5,607 bases of DNA from Kiritimatiellota bacterium (GTDB lineage: Bacteria > Verrucomicrobiota > Lentisphaeria > Victivallales > JAADHT01): the NCBI GenBank assembly GCA_013151705.1, contig JAADHT010000113.1:1-5607 (forward strand). Reading direction: 5' to 3'. Positions 1 to 4,048 of this stretch are shown piece after piece (position 1 is the stretch's first letter; each line of letters opens with the position of its first letter). A program made the translations under genes and the position numbers. Below the pieces are notes generated by a model. That model was given only the letters and a program-made list of their open reading frames with translations. It did not search any database and had not been told where the DNA came from.

Positions 1-784
1 GCAACTCGAGTCTTTCATCGCGGCCAGTACCGGTGATAATCAATTCCGTATTAAGTTTGGAGAACAGATATTTAGAGACCTCCTCGAATATGCCATAGAT
101 ATCTCCGGCAAACTCCACTCGGTCAAGTATATGAAGTTTTGTCGTACCCATAAATAGGGCGCAAATAACACCACCGCTGATATTGTATTTTTTTATATCC
201 TCGCAAAGCAACCAAGCGCCGGCATTAGTCATTTCGCCTTGTTTGAGAAGATGTAAATTGGAAAGAGCGTCCTTCAGTGGCATGGATGTGGGAATACGCG
301 CGGTTTTCTGAAATTTGCTCCAAGCTCTTTCCGTCAAATCCGTATCAAGCACAAAACTGTTACAATTTTTCTCGTCGAAATGAATAACTCCTTCTTTGAA
401 AAAGAATTCTCTTATTTCATTTCGTGAAAGTTGTTGAGACGAGGTCCCGTCTCTCAGATAGAACTTTCCGGCATAGGAATACGGTTTCGCATTTTGAGAG
501 GGAACGACAATGGCGACAAGACTTTCTATCGAATAAGTCTCTGCAACCAATGGAGGTTCTATTGAACGAACAATTGACTGAATTTCTGATTTGAGTTTAT
601 TGTGATGATCCACCCCGACTATCTCTCCATCGTCGGCAACTCCAATAAGAAGCACTCCACCTGTGGCATTCGCGAATGCGCAAATCTCTCTACCTATGCT
701 TTTTTTGTCGGACGCGGATTTTTTGAATTCGGATGAAAAACCTTCTCCCAAAGCGATAATAGTTTTGATTTCATTAATAGTCAT
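1..784 (-). CDS. Schlafen AlbA_2-domain protein, partial (C-terminus beyond the left edge)
   Basis: The minus-strand frame is open from an ATG at 784-782 to the window edge and gives 261 residues with no stop. The N-terminal part matches the AlbA_2 (Schlafen-type, putative nucleic-acid-binding) domain. It has the early glutamate motif EGFSSEFKKS (residues 14-23), the core REICAFANATGGVLLIGVAD (32-51) followed by DGEIVGVD (52-59), and the late motif KFYLRDGTSSQQLS (107-120). Residues about 150-261 resemble the middle region of the larger family members, many of which end in a GHKL-type ATPase-like domain; that part would lie outside the window. An in-frame TGA lies a short way upstream, so this ATG is the first usable start; the Shine-Dalgarno signal is weak. 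Family members are annotated as transcriptional regulators or RNA-binding proteins and often occur in defence islands. The gene lies 55 bases downstream of the carbamoyltransferase on the same strand. Two sampled 60-base stretches have 27-35% GC, lower than its neighbour, which hints at separate acquisition. Confidence 0.88.
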   Translation of the reverse strand, partial: MTINEIKTIIALGEGFSSEFKKSASDKKSIGREICAFANATGGVLLIGVADDGEIVGVDHHNKLKSEIQSIVRSIEPPLVAETYSIESLVAIVVPSQNAKPYSYAGKFYLRDGTSSQQLSRNEIREFFFKEGVIHFDEKNCNSFVLDTDLTERAWSKFQKTARIPTSMPLKDALSNLHLLKQGEMTNAGAWLLCEDIKKYNISGGVICALFMGTTKLHILDRVEFAGDIYGIFEEVSKYLFSKLNTELIITGTGRDERLEL

Positions 785-804
785 ATTTAGTACTACTTTG
801 ATTG

Positions 805-852
805 CTCAGCCTTTTGTAAACGGATCATATGAGACAAATTCAAGAGGCTGAG
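805..852. repeat. Inverted repeat spanning the carbamoyltransferase stop codon
   Basis: The arms CTCAGCCT (805-812) and AGGCTGAG (845-852) are perfect 8-base complements separated by 32 bases, with extra partial complementarity inside (TTTGT against ACAAA). The right arm lies in the last codons of the carbamoyltransferase gene and the left arm lies in the gap before the AlbA_2 gene. No T-run follows on the minus strand, so it is not a typical intrinsic terminator. It could be an mRNA processing or attenuating structure between two co-transcribed genes, or chance. Confidence 0.35.
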
Positions 853-2588
853 ATTTTCGCGGCGACTTCGGGGGTCTTGAAAATAAGAGCGTCGTCACAA
901 ATCAAAAAATCGACACGGTCGTGAATCAGCGCGTTGACCGCCTCGGCGGGCGTGTTGATTATCGGCTCCTCGTGAGCGTTGAAACTGGTGTTCACCAGGC
1001 ACGGGATGCCCGTCGCCTCCTTGAACGCTTCTAGTATGTCGTAATAAATCGGGTTGTCCCCGCGGTACACGATCTGTGGACGCGCCGTGCCGTCGATGTG
1101 AACCACCGCCGGGATGACGCTCCTGTGCTCCTCCTTGACGTTTACCGTGATCGTCATAAATCGACTGGGATAGACGCTGTGTTTCGGAACATCAAAAATC
1201 CTCTCCGCGTCGATATCGAGCACGTATGGCGCGAACGGCATGAATTCCGTGCGCCCCAATCGCTTGTTTATGGAGTCGTTGATTTCTCTGTCGGATGGAT
1301 TTGCCAGTATACTTCTGGCGCCCAAGGCCCTCGGCCCCATCTCCATGCGTTCCGCGAAAAGCGCGCCTATGTAATGCTGTTTCAGCAGGCTAGCCGCGTC
1401 TTCCGCGATATTCGCTGTTTTTCTCACGAACAAGCCTTTGGATTCGGCCGTCTCAATCAAAGAGGACGGCGGGTATGGCCTTCCAAGGTAGACGTCCCGC
1501 ATCTTCCGGCGGTTCAGTCGTTCCAAACCGTTTTTTTCAATGAGATACGACACGCAGTTCCCGACGGGCAATCCCTCGTCCCCCATTGGCGGAAACACGA
1601 AGGTATCCTCCACCTTGGGCAATTCGGCGATTTTCTGATTCAGAAGCACGTTGCTGAACACGCCGCCGCTCATTCCAATATATTTCGCCGGATGTGTTTT
1701 GAGAAGTTTTGACACCCAGGTGGATACGAGACTCTCGGTGGCATGCTGTATCGAGGAAGCGATATCCTCCTTCGAGTGCTTGTCGAAAATTTTCGCCAGC
1801 GACGCGTTCAAGTCCGACCGCGAATAATTTATCGATGATTCGATCCGGAAATCCTCTTTGATTTCAAACATCGCCAGGATATCGTCCGCGGCCACGGGTT
1901 CGCCGAAGGCCGCCAATCCCGTCACTTTCCCTTCATGCCGGTTGGGCATGAAACCTAGGAATGCGGTTGTCGAGCAATACGCCAGGCCTATGGACGCTCC
2001 CTCGTTCTGAGGCGTTCGGAAAGAATCAAGATTCCCGCCCAAAACGTTGCGCAACTCCTTTCCGTCGTAATGATAGGCGGAGTAGTACGCGAAATCTCCG
2101 CCGCCGTCGCAACTGATGAACAAAGCGTCCTTGTCCCAATCGGTATAGTGAAACGCTCCGAGAACGTGGGAGAAATGGTGGTTGGCGAAATGGACGTCGA
2201 CATCCGGACGCAGTTTGAGAAACTTCCTGATCGCCGCTTTGTCGACAATCTCCTCCTCATTGAAATTTTCGAGTTTTTTCATCACCCGAAATAATTTCCT
2301 GTTGGTTTCGCGGCCGCGCAGGCGTCGGGAAAGCTCCACCAACGGACGGTCCTTGCTCTTGAAGCAGACGGAGGGAAGGTGGTAACGCGACAAGGCTACA
2401 GCGTCAACATCCATCCGGGACATTCCGGCGATCGATAAAACTTCGTCGATTGAAAGCAGTTTGAACTTCCGCCCGCAGTTTTTTATCCTGGTCAAGCGCT
2501 CCTCTTTGCAGAACGCCAACATCTCCTCATCTTTGAAAAGACAGGCTGCCGAATCATGCGGCCCTACGTGAATACCTAATATGCGCAT
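840..2588 (-). CDS. O-carbamoyltransferase, NodU/CmcH/TobZ family
   Basis: This is a complete 582-residue protein, close to the usual family length of about 560-620. These enzymes are cytoplasmic. They use carbamoyl phosphate and ATP to make carbamoyl-adenylate, then transfer the carbamoyl group to a hydroxyl of a sugar, antibiotic or Nod factor. The N-terminus MRILGIHVGPHDSAACLF is the typical ASKHA-fold opening and fixes the start. Metal and active-site signatures are present: HHFSH (137-141), CDGGGD (160-165), MSGGVFSNVLLNQK (306-319) and PPMGDEG (333-339, with D337 probably a metal ligand by analogy with TobZ). The C-terminal YrdC-like carbamoyl-adenylate domain carries MEMGPRALGARSILANP (415-431), PFAPYVL (451-457) and LVNTSFNAHEEPI (531-543). 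All key motifs look intact. The acceptor cannot be read from the sequence. No Shine-Dalgarno is visible before the ATG. The DUF5989 and SxtJ-like genes that often accompany glycan-linked members are not downstream. It is divergent from the GbsR-like regulator. Confidence 0.95.
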   Translation of the reverse strand: MRILGIHVGPHDSAACLFKDEEMLAFCKEERLTRIKNCGRKFKLLSIDEVLSIAGMSRMDVDAVALSRYHLPSVCFKSKDRPLVELSRRLRGRETNRKLFRVMKKLENFNEEEIVDKAAIRKFLKLRPDVDVHFANHHFSHVLGAFHYTDWDKDALFISCDGGGDFAYYSAYHYDGKELRNVLGGNLDSFRTPQNEGASIGLAYCSTTAFLGFMPNRHEGKVTGLAAFGEPVAADDILAMFEIKEDFRIESSINYSRSDLNASLAKIFDKHSKEDIASSIQHATESLVSTWVSKLLKTHPAKYIGMSGGVFSNVLLNQKIAELPKVEDTFVFPPMGDEGLPVGNCVSYLIEKNGLERLNRRKMRDVYLGRPYPPSSLIETAESKGLFVRKTANIAEDAASLLKQHYIGALFAERMEMGPRALGARSILANPSDREINDSINKRLGRTEFMPFAPYVLDIDAERIFDVPKHSVYPSRFMTITVNVKEEHRSVIPAVVHIDGTARPQIVYRGDNPIYYDILEAFKEATGIPCLVNTSFNAHEEPIINTPAEAVNALIHDRVDFLICDDALIFKTPEVAAKISAS

Positions 2589-2609
2589 CTTGTATAAACT
2601 CGTATTTTG

Positions 2610-2639
2610 GAAGTCGTAAACCTTGGAGGGCGCTTGCCC
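2610..2639. repeat. 30-base direct repeat, copy 1
   Basis: This copy and the one at 2676-2705 share the frame GAAGTCG-AAACCTT-GGAGG-CGCTTGCCC, differing by one T/C substitution and by the position of a single inserted base (an extra T in copy 2, an extra G in copy 1). The period is 66 bases. Copy 1 lies 21 bases upstream of the carbamoyltransferase ATG, so it could overlap that gene's promoter. It looks like a dispersed intergenic repeat unit rather than a coding sequence. Confidence 0.8.
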
Positions 2640-2643
2640 GGTA

Positions 2644-2662
2644 GGGCGGAGCGTCCCCGCCC
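2644..2662. repeat. GC-rich hairpin between the direct repeats
   Basis: GGGCGG (2644-2649) pairs with CCGCCC (2657-2662) around a 7-base loop; a second CCGCCC at 2661-2666 offers an alternative partner. The hairpin lies exactly between the two direct-repeat copies, which suggests that repeat-hairpin-repeat is one composite unit, similar in style to REP or BIME elements. No T-run follows on either strand, so it is not a standard terminator. Confidence 0.6.
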
Positions 2663-2675
2663 GCCCATCTCTGTT

Positions 2676-2705
2676 GAAGTCGCAAACCTTTGGAGGCGCT
2701 TGCCC
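2676..2705. repeat. 30-base direct repeat, copy 2
   Basis: Second copy of the unit at 2610-2639, in the same orientation and 66 bases away. It reads TCGCAAACCTTT where copy 1 reads TCGTAAACCTT, and has GGAGGCGC where copy 1 has GGAGGGCGC. The near identity with compensating one-base shifts points to a recent duplication or to two members of a dispersed family. Confidence 0.8.
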
Positions 2706-2759
2706 CCGCTCGAAAAAAACGCGGACATGTCCTGCTTGTTTCGCATTCGCAAGTCGGCG

Positions 2760-2782
2760 GTTTCCGCGGACATGGCGGAAAC
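2760..2782. repeat. 8-bp stem hairpin with GGACATG loop
   Basis: GTTTCCGC (2760-2767) pairs perfectly with GCGGAAAC (2775-2782) around the 7-base loop GGACATG. The 9-mer GCGGACATG at 2766-2774 is also present at 2721-2729, where it opens the palindrome GGACATGTCC (2723-2732). The repeated word across two different secondary-structure settings suggests related repeat modules. Confidence 0.55.
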
Positions 2783-2809
2783 ACCAGTAAAAAACAAAAG
2801 TTTTTCTTA

Positions 2810-2837
2810 CGCTTTGTGGTAAGAAGCCACAAAAGCG
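2810..2837. repeat. Imperfect hairpin
   Basis: CGCTTTGTGG (2810-2819) pairs with CCACAAAAGCG (2827-2837) with a single bulged base and a 7-base loop. It lies 9 bases left of the 24-base terminal inverted repeat. There is no T-run in a position that would make it a terminator for the plus strand. Confidence 0.45.
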
Positions 2838-2938
2838 ACAATCTAAAGAGCCAGTTGCAGAAGTCTGAGCGAACCGTGTCGCAAGCGCCTCATCCGCCGC
2901 GACCCAAAGGGCGGCAACCCCTTATGGCGGCATGCGAC

Positions 2939-2986
2939 TTTTTCAAAGCGGATACGATGCTCGGCATCGCACGCCGCTTTGAAAAA
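2939..2986. repeat. Long hairpin, 13-bp stem plus inner 6-bp stem
   Basis: TTTTTCAAAGCGG (2939-2951) pairs without mismatch with CCGCTTTGAAAAA (2974-2986). Inside it CGATGC (2955-2960) pairs with GCATCG (2964-2969) around a 3-base loop, leaving only a small internal loop (ATA opposite CACG). It is the central structure of the 2847-3079 unit. On either strand the stem ends in a T-run, but the run is part of the stem. Confidence 0.65.
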
Positions 2987-3020
2987 TCCACCTACCACTC
3001 ATAATGGGATGCCGCGCGGT

Positions 3021-3049
3021 TCCTCCTTCGCTCTACGAGCTATGGAGGA
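3021..3049. repeat. Two-stage hairpin near the right inverted-repeat arm
   Basis: TCCTCC (3021-3026) pairs with GGAGGA (3044-3049), and inside it GCTC (3030-3033) pairs with GAGC (3037-3040) around the loop TAC. The two stems are separated by a symmetric 3-by-3 internal loop (TTC opposite TAT). It lies 6 bases inside the right arm of the 24-base inverted repeat. Confidence 0.55.
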
Positions 3050-3079
3050 CAAGCTGTTCAGACTTTTGCAATTGGCTCT

Positions 3080-3117
3080 AAAAACAAACCTATAATAACA
3101 CGTTTGCGTTTGTTTTT
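3080..3117. repeat. A/T-rich inverted repeat enclosing a TATAAT box
   Basis: AAAAACAAAC (3080-3089) and GTTTGTTTTT (3108-3117) are perfect 10-base complements around an 18-base loop. The loop contains TATAAT at 3091-3096, a consensus -10 hexamer. A TTGCAA at 3066-3071, inside the terminal inverted repeat, lies 19 bases upstream and would be a poor but possible -35. The stem has too little GC for a confident terminator, although it ends in five T on the plus strand. Confidence 0.4.
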
Positions 3118-3160
3118 CCATGAAACACTCAAATTTCCCGCGATATTAGCGGAAAACGAC

Positions 3161-3189
3161 TTGACAAAGCGGAATCCAAGCGATACTTT
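3161..3189 (+). promoter_or_regulatory. Probable sigma-70-type promoter of the GbsR-like gene
   Basis: A perfect TTGACA at 3161-3166 is followed after 17 bases by TACTTT (3184-3189), which matches the -10 consensus at 3 of 6 positions; GATACT (3182-3187) is a 4-of-6 alternative with a short 15-base spacer. Transcription would begin near 3195-3198, leaving a leader of about 45-50 bases before the ATG at 3244. The small inverted repeat CCGC/GCGG (3138-3141 and 3149-3152) lies just upstream of the -35. Confidence 0.5.
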
Positions 3190-3194
3190 TAAGA

Positions 3195-3216
3195 ATTCGT
3201 AAAAGTTTAAACGAAT
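3195..3216. promoter_or_regulatory. Candidate operator: inverted repeat at the predicted transcription start
   Basis: ATTCGT (3195-3200) and ACGAAT (3211-3216) form an inverted repeat with a 10-base spacer that includes part of the 8-base palindrome GTTTAAAC (3205-3212). The size, symmetry and position over the expected start site suit a dimeric winged-helix MarR/GbsR protein, so autoregulation by the adjacent gene product is plausible. That the regulator binds here is inference. Confidence 0.4.
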
Positions 3217-3243
3217 AACGCGGGGCTAAACGGAGCGCGGGAC

Positions 3244-3738
3244 ATGAAAGAGAATTTCGACAAATCCGTCAACGAGGCAAGAGGCTGTTTGATAAAGGCG
3301 GCGGGCTGGAGCACGCAGGATTTTGGAATGGGAAGGATTGTCGGCGAAGTGTTCGCCTATGTCTTTCTCTCCCGCGATCCGGCTTCCCTGGACGAGGTTG
3401 CCGAGGGCTTGGAGTTGAGCAAGGCGGCGGTAAGCATCGCCACGCGTCAACTCGACAAGCTGAGTCTTTTGCGCAGGGTGAAAACGCCCGGAGACCGTCG
3501 CACGTACTACACTACATCCGATCATTTCGCCGCGTCGCTGCAAAAAGGGATTTTGGAACTCATACGCTCGAAGTTGAAATCGGCCGGAGACGTTCTCGAT
3601 CAAGCTGAATCCCATCTGGCCGCCGCCGAAAGCACCCCGGACACCCTATTCGTCGTCGATCAAATAAAACGAGCCCGCAAGATTCGCGGGAAAGTGGATT
3701 TGCTGTTGAACAATCCACTGATGAAACTCATTGGCTGA
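3244..3738 (+). CDS. GbsR/MarR-family transcriptional regulator
   Basis: This is a complete 164-residue protein. The N-terminal part has the GbsR-like pattern FGMGRIVGEVFAYVFLS (27-43). Next come the helix-turn-helix, DEVAEGLELSKAAVSIATR (50-68), and a wing with GDRRTYY (83-89). A C-terminal amphipathic helical stretch (about 95-155) is likely to serve dimerisation. The family comprises small homodimeric winged-helix proteins, usually repressors; GbsR itself controls choline and glycine-betaine genes, but many members have unknown effectors. The ATG at 3244 has a good Shine-Dalgarno, GGAG at 3232-3235, eight bases upstream. The gene is divergent from the carbamoyltransferase and upstream of pseB on the same strand, so either could be a target. 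An inverted repeat at its promoter suggests autoregulation. The ligand and target genes cannot be told from the sequence. Confidence 0.88.
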   Translation: MKENFDKSVNEARGCLIKAAGWSTQDFGMGRIVGEVFAYVFLSRDPASLDEVAEGLELSKAAVSIATRQLDKLSLLRRVKTPGDRRTYYTTSDHFAASLQKGILELIRSKLKSAGDVLDQAESHLAAAESTPDTLFVVDQIKRARKIRGKVDLLLNNPLMKLIG

Positions 3739-3757
3739 TGAATCAGCCAATAGCTTT
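3730..3757 (+). terminator. Probable intrinsic terminator overlapping the regulator stop codon
   Basis: ATTGGCTGA (3730-3738) pairs perfectly with TCAGCCAAT (3743-3751) around the loop TGAA. The left arm contains the last two full codons and the TGA stop of the regulator gene. A short T-run (TTTT at 3754-3757) follows after AGC. The stem has moderate GC and the T-run is short, so termination may be partial. A second weaker pairing, AATAGCTT with AAGCTTATT (3749-3768), overlaps it. Confidence 0.55.
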
Positions 3758-4048
3758 TCAAGCTTATTCCGAGATGAATTACATATTGGAAACGAGTTGG
3801 TCGCGTAACCGACGGGGCGGAGCGCGCCAGAATTCTTTTTGGCTAACCCGGTCTTGCATCGAAATATTCGCTAGGATAGACCTTATTCGAACAGGGGCTG
3901 TATAGAGGGTCCTCGACGTAAAAAGAGATTGCGTTCCAAAGAGAGTTTACCATGCGGTCGCTTACCACATCATAACGAAGGCATGCCGCAAGGGGGAAAC
4001 CTCTTGGTCGATCGCGCGCCTTTCAAAATCAAATTCGGAGATTTGGAT
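3752..4048 (+). other. Leader region between the regulator and pseB
   Basis: No convincing gene is seen in this stretch of about 300 bases. It contains a GGGCGGAGCG word (3815-3824) also found in the hairpin at 2644, weak hairpins (GTTGGT 3796-3801 with ACCGAC 3808-3813; GGCG 3816-3819 with CGCC 3825-3828, followed by TTTTT at 3836-3840), and the direct repeat TATTCG at 3865-3870 and 3884-3889. TATAGA at 3901-3906 is a 4-of-6 match to a -10 box, but no good -35 is spaced for it. I found no JUMPstart/ops element of the RfaH type. A promoter for pseB probably lies here but I cannot place it. Confidence 0.45.

Larger units (their letters stand above)
2847..3079. mobile_element. 233-base unit bounded by 24-base inverted repeats (MITE-like or structured RNA)
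   Basis: The left arm (2847-2870) and right arm (3056-3079) are reverse complements at 21 of 24 positions. All three differences are G in the left arm opposite T in the right arm, so on a plus-strand RNA they would be G-U wobble pairs and the 24-base stem would stay fully paired. Inside are two strong hairpins (2939-2986 and 3021-3049) and a further pairing of GAACCG (2871-2876) with CGGTTC (3017-3022). No transposase reading frame fits inside it. The word TCTAAA occurs at 2842-2847 and again at 3077-3082, but the second copy overlaps the repeat arm, so it is not a clean target-site duplication. A non-autonomous transposable element is my first reading; a transcribed multi-branched RNA is the alternative. 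Confidence 0.5.
2589..3243. other. Divergent intergenic region rich in repeats and hairpins
   Basis: This 655-base stretch separates the minus-strand carbamoyltransferase from the plus-strand regulator. The open frames that cross it (for example 2690-3004 on the plus strand and 2554-2841 on the minus strand) show no recognisable domain, are low in complexity and pass through hairpin repeats, so I do not call them genes. From left to right it holds a two-copy 30-base direct repeat around a GC-rich hairpin, two more hairpins, a 233-base unit with 24-base terminal inverted repeats, an A/T-rich inverted repeat containing TATAAT, and a probable promoter with an inverted-repeat operator candidate for the regulator gene. 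The amount of structure is much greater than a simple divergent promoter needs. Confidence 0.75.

Noticed and set aside
663..851. 62-residue plus-strand frame
   Set aside because: It is antisense to the start of the AlbA_2 gene, whose minus-strand frame has clear domain motifs.
1098..1712. 204-residue plus-strand frame
   Set aside because: It lies wholly antisense to the carbamoyltransferase and has no recognisable domain; it is a shadow of the real gene.
2610..2705. CRISPR array
   Set aside because: Only two imperfect copies, with a hairpin-containing spacer and no cas genes nearby.
2554..3004. Overlapping frames of 71-104 residues on both strands between the carbamoyltransferase and the regulator
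   Set aside because: They run through direct repeats and hairpins, show no domain and have no convincing ribosome binding sites.
2847..3079. tRNA or known structured RNA in the multi-branch unit
   Set aside because: The arm lengths and loops do not fit a tRNA, and I recognise no riboswitch consensus.
3226..3615. 129-residue minus-strand frame
   Set aside because: It is antisense to the GbsR-like regulator, which has a clear winged helix and Shine-Dalgarno.
3815..3824. Shared GGGCGGAGCG word with the hairpin at 2644
   Set aside because: Ten GC-rich bases without further flanking similarity; it could easily be chance or a common genomic repeat word.
3774..3905. 43-codon frame and a 7-codon frame (3952-3975) in the pseB leader
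   Set aside because: Short, arginine-rich or trivial products without a good ribosome site; a leader peptide cannot be excluded but is not supported.
3929..4048. Upstream extension of pseB to a TTG at 3929 or an ATG at 3983
   Set aside because: The added residues do not look like PseB, and the ATG at 4049 has the better Shine-Dalgarno and the family-typical N-terminus.
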